Positions 9,576-19,169 of a DNA stretch of 64,000 nucleotides are shown here, one piece after another; the stretch's first letter is position 1; every line of letters starts with the position of its first letter. Source of the DNA: Wolbachia endosymbiont of Litomosoides brasiliensis (GTDB lineage Bacteria; Pseudomonadota; Alphaproteobacteria; Rickettsiales; Anaplasmataceae); contig NZ_WQMO01000003.1 in NCBI RefSeq assembly GCF_013366805.1, positions 1 to 64,000 on the forward strand, read 5' to 3'. The notes under the pieces are model-generated. The model had not been told where the DNA came from and searched no databases. It was given only the letters and a program-made list of their open reading frames with translations. The position numbers were made by a program, and so were the translations under genes.

Positions 9576-12026
9576 ATGGCGTTATTGATAGTTGAGTCGC
9601 CTGCGAAGGCAAAGACGGTAAGTAAATATTTAAGTAAAGAGTTTAAAGTTGTTGCGTCTTTTGGACATGTAAGAGATCTTCCAGTGAGGGATGGTTCTGT
9701 TGATCCAGATAATAATTTTGCCATAAAGTACGAGATTGTTGAAAAAGCAGAAAAATATGTAAAAGAGCTGGTAAAGGAGGCAAGTCAAACATCAGATATA
9801 TACCTTGCAACAGATCCAGATAGGGAAGGGGAAGCAATAGCTTGGAATGTAATAGAGGTACTAAAGGAGAAGAAAGCAATCAATGATAAAAGCAACATTT
9901 ATAGAGTGGTCTTTAATGAGATAACGAAAAGGGCGGTGCAAGAGGCGATAGAGAATCCACGTGGAATGAATATGGACTTAGTACGCGCGCAACAAGCACG
10001 TAGAGCTTTGGATTATCTGGTTGGGTTTAGCTTGTCACCACTGCTGTGGACAAAATTGTCTGGAAGCAAATCTGCGGGGCGAGTGCAATCTGTTGCATTG
10101 AAGCTTATATGTGAACGAGAAAATGAAATTAGTAAATTTATATCACAAGAGTATTGGAGCATAAAGGCAGAAATGCAAAATAGAAAAAGCGAAACTTTTT
10201 TTGCTATGCTTAGCCACTATGACAGTAAAAAGCTAGAAAAATTTGATATTAAGGACAAAGAAGAAACAAAAGACTTAGTTGAACAAATTGAATCAAGGCA
10301 ATATACTGTAAACACAGTAGAACACAGACAAGTTAGGAGAAATCCACTACCTCCATTCATTACTTCGAGTCTTCAGCAAGATGCAGCGAATAAGCTGTAT
10401 TTTAATGTGAAAAATGTTATGCGCATAGCGCAAAATTTGTACGAAGGTATTGATATTGGTGATGAAACTGTAGGGTTGATAACTTACATGCGTACAGATG
10501 GGTTTTATATTGCAGATGAAGCTATAAACTCAATCAGAGAGTTAATTGGGTCATTGTATGGTGATAAATATTTGCCGAAGTCTTCTCGTCAATATGTAAA
10601 AAAGGTTAAAAATGCTCAAGAAGCGCATGAAGCGATTCGTCCAACTGATATAAATAGAACGCCAGACAGCATTAAGGATTACTTAACGCCAGAACAGTTT
10701 AAATTGTATGATTTAATTTGGAAAAGAACCACTGCAAGTCAGATGGAATCGGCGATCCTTGATCAAGTGGTGGTTAAAATTAGTTCTGCTGATCAGAAAG
10801 TGATTTTGCGGGCAAGTGGATCGAGCATATTCTTCGATGGTTTCTATAAAGTTTATAAAGATAATATAGATGGTAAGGACGAGAGCATGCTACCTGCTAT
10901 GAGAGAAGGTGAGGAGTGCAAGCTAATTTCTGTTGATCTAAAACAGCATTTTACTCAACCTCCATCGCGTTATAGTGAAGCAAGTATAGTTAAGAAAATG
11001 GAAGAAATTGGTATAGGACGTCCGTCAACTTATGCGGCAATTATCTCAGTGTTGCAAGATCGTGAGTACGTTACGTTGGATAATAAAAGATTTATTCCAA
11101 GCAGCCGCGGCAAGATTGTTACCATATTTTTAGAAACTTTTTTTCAGCGTTGTGTAGAGTATGATTTTACAGCACAGATGGAAGAAAAGCTCGATTTAAT
11201 CTCAAATGGACGTGCGGATTGGAAAAAGGAACTGGGTTATTTTTGGGTACCATTTTTTAATCATGTAAACTCTGTCAAGCAAATGACGCATGATGAAATT
11301 TTTAACGGCATTCATGATTTGGCAGTTGATTGGTTTTGTTCAGAAGAGGGAAAAAAAGAAGTAAATAAGAAATGCCTTGATTGTCACGATGGCATATTGA
11401 GATTAAACTTTGGAAAAGCTGGGGTATTTCTTGGATGTTCTAACTATCCTACATGTACCCATACAAAAGAAATTACTGGCAATAATGACAACCACGGATA
11501 TCCAAAAAGCTTGGGTATAGATGATGTAACGGGTCATGAGGTGGTGATCAAAAAAGGTCCTTTTGGGCTTTACCTGAAGTTTAATAGTGAGTCAGAAAAG
11601 AAAAAAGCTGTTTCCATGCCAAAAGATATAAATGTTAGTGATATTGATCTTAGTACTGCTACCAAGCTGCTTTCCTTGCCGAAAGTAATTGGAAAACACC
11701 CCGAAACTGGAAAAGAGGTAAAAATGGGCCTTGGACGGTTTGGGTACTATATTTTTTATGATAGTAAATACTTTTCTCTTAAGAAGAGTTCCAAAGAGGT
11801 GTTGGAAACACAGTTAGATGAAGCTGTGCAAATTATTGTAAATAACCCACGCAAAGAGCTAAAATTCCTTGGTTTTAATGAAGAAGGGAAAGAAGTTTTC
11901 ATCTGTAGTGGTAGGTATGGATTCTATATAAAGTGTGGTAAAACAAACGTTGCTTTAGGTAAAAATGTGGATATCGACAGTATCTCTTTGAAGAGAGCCC
12001 TGGAGTTGATTAAAAGTAAAAAGTAA
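9576..12026 (+). CDS. topA: DNA topoisomerase I
   Basis: This type IA topoisomerase relaxes negative supercoils. The TOPRIM domain starts at residue 1 (LLIVESPAKAKTVSKYL) and carries DPDREGEAIAW. The catalytic tyrosine is Y304 in LITYMRTDG, and GIGRPSTYA lies in domain IV. A CxxC...C zinc-ribbon-like segment (KKCLDCHDG ... GCSNYPTC) follows at about 605-635, and lysine-rich C-terminal repeat units (GPFGLYLK, GRFGYYI, GRYGFYIKCG) fill the end. The length of 816 residues is usual for alphaproteobacteria. It is a single gene with no close partner. Confidence 0.97.
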   Translation: MALLIVESPAKAKTVSKYLSKEFKVVASFGHVRDLPVRDGSVDPDNNFAIKYEIVEKAEKYVKELVKEASQTSDIYLATDPDREGEAIAWNVIEVLKEKKAINDKSNIYRVVFNEITKRAVQEAIENPRGMNMDLVRAQQARRALDYLVGFSLSPLLWTKLSGSKSAGRVQSVALKLICERENEISKFISQEYWSIKAEMQNRKSETFFAMLSHYDSKKLEKFDIKDKEETKDLVEQIESRQYTVNTVEHRQVRRNPLPPFITSSLQQDAANKLYFNVKNVMRIAQNLYEGIDIGDETVGLITYMRTDGFYIADEAINSIRELIGSLYGDKYLPKSSRQYVKKVKNAQEAHEAIRPTDINRTPDSIKDYLTPEQFKLYDLIWKRTTASQMESAILDQVVVKISSADQKVILRASGSSIFFDGFYKVYKDNIDGKDESMLPAMREGEECKLISVDLKQHFTQPPSRYSEASIVKKMEEIGIGRPSTYAAIISVLQDREYVTLDNKRFIPSSRGKIVTIFLETFFQRCVEYDFTAQMEEKLDLISNGRADWKKELGYFWVPFFNHVNSVKQMTHDEIFNGIHDLAVDWFCSEEGKKEVNKKCLDCHDGILRLNFGKAGVFLGCSNYPTCTHTKEITGNNDNHGYPKSLGIDDVTGHEVVIKKGPFGLYLKFNSESEKKKAVSMPKDINVSDIDLSTATKLLSLPKVIGKHPETGKEVKMGLGRFGYYIFYDSKYFSLKKSSKEVLETQLDEAVQIIVNNPRKELKFLGFNEEGKEVFICSGRYGFYIKCGKTNVALGKNVDIDSISLKRALELIKSKK

Positions 12027-12089
12027 AGGCATGCAAGATTTAAATGCACTGAGACTTCATTTAGTTCTAACATGGGAACTTTCTTGTAG

Positions 12090-12899
12090 TTATGAAGATT
12101 TACAATTAGAACAAATCACTTGGCCGCGTGAAACTGATTTTAGCTCGTCCGTTGAAACTTGATTTGAGCAAAATATGCATTTTATTTTATCACTTGGGGC
12201 AAGTGAGTTATTAATGGCAACTCTATCATCAAAAACAAAACACTCACCTTCCCAGTTACCATTTTTATTGTGAGTTCTTTCAAGATAAGAAAGAATGCCA
12301 CCTTTCAGATGGTACACATTGTTAAATCCGAGGCTTTTCATGTACGCTGTAGATTTTTCGCATCTAACCCCACCCGTGCAATACATAGCCAAGTTCAAGT
12401 CTTTACTCTTGGAGAAGGATTTTGCCCATTGAGGAAACTCACGAAAACATTGAGTATGTGGGTTGATTGCATTTTTAAACTTGCCTAACTTCACTTCATA
12501 CTCATTTCGTATATCTATTACTAAAACTTCAGGTTGAGAAATAAAATCATCCCAATAGTCTGGGTCGATGTATTTTCCTCTAAGAGAAATATCAAGATTG
12601 CTTACGCCAAGATTCACAATTTCTCTTTTTAGCTTCACCTTCATTTTACTAAATGGTTGGTATTCTACTGCACTTTCTTTCCATATGAGATCTTTCAGCC
12701 TATAATCGAAGCGTAGAAAATCAAGTATTTTATTAATTGCGTTTCTTTCACCAGATATAGTTGCATTAATGCCTTCTTCTGCAAGGAGTATGGTACCCTT
12801 TAGCTTAACGTTGTCACATGCAGCTTTTATTTCATCTTGCATATCGTAATAATTAGAGAGTTCTACAAAATGGTAGAAAGTTGCTATGACAAAGCTCAT
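12090..12899 (-). CDS. trhO: tRNA uridine(34) hydroxylase TrhO, rhodanese family
   Basis: TrhO (YceA family) makes 5-hydroxyuridine at tRNA position 34 in an oxygen-dependent reaction. Residues 1-90 form the N-terminal domain, including GTILLAEEGINATISG. The rhodanese domain follows at about 125-220 with the catalytic-loop cysteine in MYCTGGVRCEKS, and a cysteine pair lies near the C-terminus (IFCSN ... VICSNC). The length of 269 residues is close to the family norm. It converges with topA, and no start competes with the ATG at 12899. Confidence 0.92.
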   Translation of the reverse strand: MSFVIATFYHFVELSNYYDMQDEIKAACDNVKLKGTILLAEEGINATISGERNAINKILDFLRFDYRLKDLIWKESAVEYQPFSKMKVKLKREIVNLGVSNLDISLRGKYIDPDYWDDFISQPEVLVIDIRNEYEVKLGKFKNAINPHTQCFREFPQWAKSFSKSKDLNLAMYCTGGVRCEKSTAYMKSLGFNNVYHLKGGILSYLERTHNKNGNWEGECFVFDDRVAINNSLAPSDKIKCIFCSNQVSTDELKSVSRGQVICSNCKSS

Positions 12900-13043
12900 G
12901 ATTATTAATTTACCAACCTAGGGCATGATATACAAAATTATAAAGATATTCAATAGATCAGCTCTGGGTATCTTGGGCTTTTACATATAACATTTTAATA
13001 TTAAGTGTGGATTTAATTTAGTGTTTCTGAGAGTATTTTAAAA

Positions 13044-14612
13044 TATGTTCTTATTTCTAGTAAGTATATTATTTGTCTGTCTTATACTATTGTTGATATC
13101 GATTCTACTTACAAAGTCTGCAAATTCCGAGTGGGTGATCGGCACGCTTTTTCCTGAATATATTTAATACGTTAATTTTGATGATGGGAGTTGGAAGTAC
13201 ATCTTTCATATTTGGAGTAATTCTAGCTTGGCTCACCGCATTTTTTTCATTCCTTGGAAGTAAAATTTTTGAAGTTGCTTTATTTTTTTCTGATATCAAT
13301 TCCAAGATATATAGTATCGTTTGTTTACGTCAACGCGTTAGAATTTTTAGGTCCAGCACAAAGTTTATTAAGAGAAATTTTTCACTGAAGTAAAGGTGAT
13401 TATTGGTTTTCTGAGATAAAGCCTCTAGGCGGTGGAATATTAGTGATGGGGTTCAGTTTATATCTGTGCGTTTACATATTAGTCCGCTCAAGTTTAAAGA
13501 ATGTTAGCAACTCAGTTACTGTTGCATCAATGCTTGGGTTCTCTTCTTTAAAGAGCTTATTTTCTATCGTTATTCCCTCTATATATCCGTCAATTATAGC
13601 TGGGATATCCTTAGTGCTGTGGAATTACAGATTTTAGTACACCACAGCTTCTTGCGATTGGCACCTTTACCACAGGAATATGTCGCACCTGGTTTTTACT
13701 ACATGATAAATATTCGGCTGCTGCTTTAGCAGTTGCAGAATTAGTCTTCATTACAGCACTGATAGCTGTCGAAAAAATTCTACAAAAAAGGGGAATGTCC
13801 TATTCTGCCATCAATACTAATTCGGATTCCCATAATAAACGTAGTATAAGTGGTGCTATGCCATTAGTTTTTACTTATGCTATATGTATATTGCCGATAT
13901 TAGTAGGTTTTGCTTTGCCGATTATTCCATTCATATATTGGAGCATAAAGAAGAGATTTTTCATATATGAAGCAAGATTCTATAGCATAATAGCAGTAGC
14001 ATTGGTTTATCGTTTATCACTGCACTGACCTCAATTAGCATTGCAATAGTGATAGGATATGCGGCGCGTAAGAATGAGGTGATCAATAATATAGCGCGTC
14101 TAATTTCTTTAGGCTACGCGATTCCAAATGCGATTATTTCTATTAGTATAATAATATTTTTAAATGGGATATCTTCTTTTATTACTCAATATATTACAGA
14201 AATAGGCTTAGTAGGAACTGTTGGCGCTTTGATTTACTCATATTTATTTCGTTTTTTTGCTATATCTTTCAAGGCAATAGAGTTGGGGCTTAAAAAATAC
14301 TGAATGAGATTAAATAGACCGCCTATACTATGGGTCATAAACCTGTTTCCACATGCCTGAATATTCATATTCCTCTTATAAAGAAAAGTATATTATCAGG
14401 ATTTTTGCTTGTATTTATGGATAATGTTAAAGAGCTAACAGCAACACTCATTATCAGGCCATTTAATTTTGAAACTATATTAATTAGAATATATGGACTT
14501 GTAAGCGATGAACGTTATTAGAGAAGTTGTCCCATTTTCATTAATGATAGTTATAACTGGCTTAGTCTCTACAACAATCTTATTCAAGCTTGATGACAAA
14601 AGTAAAAAATAG
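13044..14612 (+). pseudogene. fbpB: Iron(III) ABC transporter permease (FbpB-like), broken
   Basis: Joined across frames, this stretch reads as a two-module FbpB-type permease, the inner-membrane channel of a ferric-iron importer. Recognisable pieces in order are IGTLFPEYI (stop), GVGSTSFIFGVILAWLTAFF, NALEFLGPAQSLL, GDYWFSEIKPLGGGILVMG, the first-module EAA-like loop VASMLGFSSLKSLFSIVIPS, QLLAIGTFTTGICRTWF, then second-module VIGYAARKNEVINNIARLI, LISLGYAIPNAIIS and FMDNVKELTATLIIRPFNFE. At least five frame changes or stops interrupt it, several of them single-base. No ATP-binding or substrate-binding partner lies in the window. The gene is lost but still readable, so inactivation is fairly recent. 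Confidence 0.85.
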
Positions 14613-14635
14613 ATTTTTGATGGCAATTGGTTGGC

Positions 14636-15040
14636 TTAATGTGGCCTGGTGTTTGTGTATGGGCTGTCCAAAGAAAAAGGTGGTATTGTAACCTCAAAAA
14701 CTTTTGTGCTTTCTTCATTTAGAAATTCGTACTTACCTTGCATTATTCCCGACGGTGCATTCAAGTATGTCCCGCTTGTGTATTTAAATACTTCTCCGGG
14801 TTTTATCACAGGCTGCTCTCCAATAACACCAGCTCCGACAATTTCATTTACCTTTCCTTTGTAGTCTATTATTTGCCAATGGCGGCTCAACAATTGAATA
14901 GTTGATAAGCTTTTATTTTTTATCTTAACATTGTACATCCATACGTAGCAATTTTCATAAGGAATAGATTGCTCATCAATATAAACTGGAAAAACTGTAA
15001 CTTCAACAGAGTTAGTAGTAAGTGTATATTCTAAAGTCAT
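14636..15040 (-). CDS. apaG: ApaG domain protein
   Basis: ApaG is a small fibronectin-III-like protein; its role in Co2+/Mg2+ homeostasis is not settled. The 134-residue form starting [20 protein letters not shown] matches the usual ApaG length of 125-135 residues and its core: [58 protein letters not shown]. The frame extends 21 codons further upstream to 15103, but that extension is atypical of the family. It converges with the fbpB pseudogene and is divergent from purK. Confidence 0.93.
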   Translation of the reverse strand: MTLEYTLTTNSVEVTVFPVYIDEQSIPYENCYVWMYNVKIKNKSLSTIQLLSRHWQIIDYKGKVNEIVGAGVIGEQPVIKPGEVFKYTSGTYLNAPSGIMQGKYEFLNEESTKVFEVTIPPFSLDSPYTNTRPH

Positions 15041-15144
15041 GACAGAGTACTCATGATAGAAAAATAATACTTTAGTTATACACTGTTTTTGTAGTTTCTT
15101 CAAGCATATTGTAGTATTCTGATTAAGAATTATTTATCAATTGT

Positions 15145-16218
15145 ATGAATAAATCAGATGTACTTTGCAAAAGAGTGATAGGAATAGTAGGTAGTGGACA
15201 ATTAGGTAAAATGATCGCTATTGCTGCGACGAAACTTGGACAAAAAACATATATTTTTGCTAGTGCTAGAGATGATCCTGCTTGTTCTGTTGCTGATGAT
15301 TTAACAGTAGCAGATTTTTCTGATAAAAAGGCACTTGAATCTTTTGCACGGAGTGTGGATTTAGTTACTGTTGAATCTGAAAATATTCCATGTGAGGTAA
15401 TTGATATTGTGTCACAATATGTAGATTTTTATCCAGGTAAAAAAGCGTTATACATTTCACAAAATAGGCTTAGAGAGAAGGATTTCATTAGAAATTTAGG
15501 CATAAGAACCACTGATTATAAAAGTATACAAAATCATAATGACCTATTAGAAGGCAGTAAAGCTTTTGGCTATCCAACAAGGCTAAAAACAGCAGAAATG
15601 GGTTACGATGGGAAGGGACAATATATGATCTGGAGTGATTCTCAAGCCGAGCAATTTGCTTCCCTTGACTGGAATGCACAATACATTCTTGAAGCAAGAG
15701 TTGACTTGCTAAAAGAGGTTTCAATAGTTATTATGAGGGATAAAAAAGGTAAAGTAGCTTTTTTTCCTGTGGCAGAAAATCACCATGTTGATGGAATGCT
15801 TGATACTTCAATAGTGCCAGCTAGAGTGGATAGCAAGTTAGTTCGAGAGATACAACAAACCGCGGAAAGAATAGCAGGTGCCCTTGATGTGGTAGGAATT
15901 CTGGCTATTGAGCTTTTCATTACTAGAAATAGTGAGCTACTAGTTAATGAACTAGCTCCAAGACCTCACAATTCTTGCCACTGGAGCTTGGATGCATGTA
16001 ATGTTAGCCAATTCGAGCAACTGGTTAGGATAATATGTGGGTTACCTATGCAAGAAGTGGTGTTGCATTTTCCTTGTATGACGAAAAACATAATAGGTAA
16101 TGATGTATATAATTCTTGCAAGTATTTGAGTAACAAGAGAGCCAGTTTAACCATGTATGGAAAAAAAGAGGTTAGAGATAGGCGTAAAATGGGGCATGTT
16201 AATATAGATTTAAGTTAG
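15145..16218 (+). CDS. purK: N5-carboxyaminoimidazole ribonucleotide synthase
   Basis: PurK uses ATP and bicarbonate to carboxylate AIR in purine biosynthesis. The N-terminal region has the glycine-rich IGIVGSGQLGKMIAIAATKLG. An ATP-grasp domain spans about residues 100-300, with RLKTAEMGYDGKGQ (ATP loop), VSIVIMRD and VNELAPRPHNSCHWSLDAC (metal and substrate site). The length of 357 residues is normal. Purine synthesis has been proposed as a Wolbachia contribution to its host; that is literature context, not something shown here. An IS copy follows 70 bases downstream. Confidence 0.95.
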   Translation: MNKSDVLCKRVIGIVGSGQLGKMIAIAATKLGQKTYIFASARDDPACSVADDLTVADFSDKKALESFARSVDLVTVESENIPCEVIDIVSQYVDFYPGKKALYISQNRLREKDFIRNLGIRTTDYKSIQNHNDLLEGSKAFGYPTRLKTAEMGYDGKGQYMIWSDSQAEQFASLDWNAQYILEARVDLLKEVSIVIMRDKKGKVAFFPVAENHHVDGMLDTSIVPARVDSKLVREIQQTAERIAGALDVVGILAIELFITRNSELLVNELAPRPHNSCHWSLDACNVSQFEQLVRIICGLPMQEVVLHFPCMTKNIIGNDVYNSCKYLSNKRASLTMYGKKEVRDRRKMGHVNIDLS

Positions 16219-16286
16219 CATAAGGTTTTGCAGCCAGTTTTGCCTCGAGCACAGGAGTAACTGGCATCCAAAAAAGTTTGCTTGTG

Positions 16287-17297
16287 GTACCGGTTGCAAC
16301 TGTACAAGAAACGGATAGATAATAATAAAGAAGGAGCCCTAATGAAGTAGGTAAAATAGCGAGGTTTCAATGGCATTGAAATCAAAATTATTGGATGAAA
16401 AAGTCGTGGAATTAGCAAAAGAAACGCTGAAGAAAGTGCAAAATAACTAAACGCTGTAATTGCAGCAAAAAAGGACAGTACAACAGCCTTGGCAAAAATA
16501 TATTACATTTCAGAACAGCACTAACTTCATGGATAAAGCACCTAAAATTTGGAAGAGAAAAAAAAATTGTTTGCTCCCTCTCAACGTTATAGAAAAACTA
16601 GATTGAATCAGAGTTAATTTGAACAAATTGAAGTATGGGTACAAGAAAACCTTAATATTACCATTACAAAAAATGAAGTTTTCATATATTACGCCAAGAC
16701 CAATTCATAATGAACAAGATAAAGGTAGACGGGAAGAGTTTAAAAAAAACTTAGTGAGACTATTGGCAAGTATCCCAAACAAGAGCTACTCATCTTTGAT
16801 GAATCTCAATTTGGCACATATTTGAAAGTTGGACACGGGTGATTTAAAAAGGGTATTAGAACACGGGTTAAAATAAAATTAAGTGACAAAATTTTTATCT
16901 CTGCAGTGCAGTTAATCCTAGAAATAGAGAGAGTTATGGCTTATTTTCACCAAAATGTCTAACACTGATTATATGAATATATTTCTTGAACAGATGTTAC
17001 AATATTTAAGAACATAAGAAGCATTTCTTATTATGAATTGCGCTAATTAGTATAAGTTAAGAAATTTAAAGGTACCTAAAAATATCGAGATTGTATATCT
17101 ACTACAATCTTACCTGAATTCAATCTTATTGAGGGATTCTAGTTGTATATAAGACAAAGCATTTTGCAATAAAGTCTATAATACAATTGCTTTGCTTCAA
17201 AACGCTTTGTGCAAATTTATTGTCTCTCTTTCTCACTTCGCGGTTAAATAACTCTGTAATGTCATTTATTTGACCTATTAATGATGGGAATTAGTAT
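16287..17297 (+). mobile_element. IS630-type element, full-length decayed copy
   Basis: This is a single plus-strand copy of about 1,010 bases. Its left end is mutated (TACCGGTTGCAACTGTAC) and its right end reads GGGAATTAGTAT. Translated pieces are FSYITPRPIHNEQDKGRREE (the helix-turn-helix to catalytic linker) and a degraded DDE region. Bases 16885-17075 are identical to 24881-25071 in another dead copy, including lesions not seen elsewhere. Confidence 0.85.
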
Positions 17298-17459
17298 AGC
17301 CTTTAGCTATGAATATTAAGAAACTTACCAAGCAAAAAAAGGCAAAAAAAGCTAGAGTAGCTAATTACAAATTCTTTATTTTAAAAATTTGATGTTAGGT
17401 GATGTCTTAAACGCTTTATAAGCACGTTTCAGCTTGTATAGGGTAAGAACTAGAAATTT

Positions 17460-17687
17460 CTATAAAGACATATGGTACACATAGTACAAAAGATTAAACA
17501 ACAGTACACTAGGTGCAGCCCTCCTTGTCATTTTAATCTGCATAGATGGAAAGTTATGTAAAACAGCTTCACTAATATAATTTAGGAAGGCTGGAAAATG
17601 TGTCAAGTAATCTTCTGCATTTCTGTAAGCTATTTGAATGACTGCTATAATAGTTGTGCTTAGTGAATAGGCGATATAAAAGTCCAT
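17460..17687 (-). CDS. Short hypothetical protein, possibly a gene
   Basis: This is a 75-residue frame lying 15 bases downstream of udg on the same strand, so it could be the last gene of a def-udg unit. It has a weakly hydrophobic N-terminus (AYSLSTTIIAVIQIAY) and no motif I recognise. The adjacent 17298-17459 holds nothing that I can name. It may be a relic of a longer gene. Confidence 0.3.
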   Translation of the reverse strand: MDFYIAYSLSTTIIAVIQIAYRNAEDYLTHFPAFLNYISEAVLHNFPSMQIKMTRRAAPSVLLFNLLYYVYHMSL

Positions 17688-17702
17688 TGTTTTATTGATT
17701 TG

Positions 17703-18506
17703 CTAGACACCTGTACAGTTGTTGTTGGTGCTATTAAGGTACTCCCTAATCCTCTTTAAATCCTCCCAGGCTAGACGTTTTTGTGCTGGTTGACGAAGTA
17801 AATAAGCTGGATGAAATATAGCAGCTGTGATAATTGAATGGGATAAGTATTGATTGGTATACGTATAGAATCTGCCGCGCAAAATTGATATAGTTTTTGT
17901 GTTATCAAGAAGGCTATAACACGCAATACCTCCAACTAAAATAAGGATCTGAGGTGAAACTAGTGCGATATGTTTCTCAACGAATGGTCTACACATGTCA
18001 AGCTCTAGATCAGTTGGCTTTCTATTGCCTGGTGGGCGCCAAAATACAGCATTGCTTATGTATACTTTAGTGCGATCAAGATTGATTGCACTAAGCATCT
18101 TATCGAGCAACATTCCGCTTGCACCACAAAATGGTATGCCTTGAAGATCTTCATTTGCTCCTGGAGCTTCACCAACAAGCATAATTTTCGCGCTTTGGTT
18201 ACCATCGGAAAAAACAGTATTAGTTGCAGTTTTTTTTATCTCACAACCTTCGAATGACCTAACTGTACTTCTTAGTTCATCCACGCTGTTACATTTACTT
18301 GCAAGTTTCCTTGCTTCAATTATCCAGTCACTCGGAAACATAGATTGCTGCTCTTTTTTTTGGATTTTGTCTTGAATAGCAGGAGATTGCACAACTTTGC
18401 TATTTTTCTCTTTTTCTACTTTTTTTTCGTCGTCACCTTCTGTCAGTGTGCAATCAACGCCCACTTCATGGTAAAACTTTAGTAACTCTAAGTCTTTATC
18501 GCTCAT
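17703..18506 (-). CDS. udg: Uracil-DNA glycosylase, family 4 type
   Basis: This enzyme excises uracil from DNA at the start of base-excision repair. Conserved blocks are LVGEAPGANEDLQGIPFCG (active-site motif with GEAPG), VYISNAVFWRPPGNRKPT, LILVGGIACYSLL, and HPAYLLRQPAQKRLAWEDL with the usual HPSxLLR-like motif. Residues 1-75 are a charged, low-complexity extension. The Fe-S cluster of classical family 4 enzymes needs a CxxC here; instead the sequence is GCEIKK, with only the first cysteine, so the cluster may be absent. The start overlaps the end of def by 11 bases, implying translational coupling. Confidence 0.88.
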   Translation of the reverse strand: MSDKDLELLKFYHEVGVDCTLTEGDDEKKVEKEKNSKVVQSPAIQDKIQKKEQQSMFPSDWIIEARKLASKCNSVDELRSTVRSFEGCEIKKTATNTVFSDGNQSAKIMLVGEAPGANEDLQGIPFCGASGMLLDKMLSAINLDRTKVYISNAVFWRPPGNRKPTDLELDMCRPFVEKHIALVSPQILILVGGIACYSLLDNTKTISILRGRFYTYTNQYLSHSIITAAIFHPAYLLRQPAQKRLAWEDLKRIREYLNSTNNNCTGV

Positions 18507-19035
18507 AGTGCCTTTTAACCTTTTGTGCTTTTTTTATGGCTATATCATACTTCAATTTAGACAAATGCCTAATATATAATATACCATTTAGGTGATCTAG
18601 CTCATGCTGGATACACCTTGCAAGCCAACCACTAGCTTTTAGTGTCTGTTCTTCATTATTTAAGTCCTTATATTTCACAGTTAAATATTTTGGGCGTCTA
18701 ATTTCATGACTTTGCTCTGGAATTGAAAGGCACCCTTCTTTAAGAATGACTTGTTCATCTGATAGTCCTGTAATTTCGGGATTAATCATGCAAAATTTGC
18801 CAGTCGATTCATATCCTGCTGGCCTACCTTTAATATCCTCTAACTGAACATCCACGACAAAAACTCTCTTTAGCACTCCAACTTGTACCGCGGCAAGACC
18901 AAGACCTTCTGCATCGTACATAGTTTCAAACATGTTGTTTACTAGTTCTTTAATTTTATCGTTTATGTCTGTTACTTTACTGGCATATGTGATTAACCTT
19001 TCATCTGGAGCGATTATAATTGATAATTTAGGCAT
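18496..19035 (-). CDS. def: Peptide deformylase
   Basis: Def removes the formyl group from the initiator methionine of new proteins. All three family motifs are present: GLGLAAVQVG (motif 1, with V where I is more common), EGCLSIPE (motif 2, metal cysteine) and QHELDHLNG (motif 3, metal histidines and catalytic glutamate). The length of 179 residues is normal. It leads a minus-strand pair with udg and is divergent from ftsA. Its functional partners fmt (27579) and map (22659) are also in the window but not in the same operon. Confidence 0.97.
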   Translation of the reverse strand: MPKLSIIIAPDERLITYASKVTDINDKIKELVNNMFETMYDAEGLGLAAVQVGVLKRVFVVDVQLEDIKGRPAGYESTGKFCMINPEITGLSDEQVILKEGCLSIPEQSHEIRRPKYLTVKYKDLNNEEQTLKASGWLARCIQHELDHLNGILYIRHLSKLKYDIAIKKAQKVKRHYER

Positions 19036-19169
19036 AAAATTATAATTCTATGTTTTATTTTTTCCTTTGTCTAGTTTTGGATATATTAAAATGTTGCTGT
19101 GTTTTTGTAATGGAAATATAAATTATTAAAGAAATCTGCTTAAATGAAGTTATGTAATAAGGTCAACTA

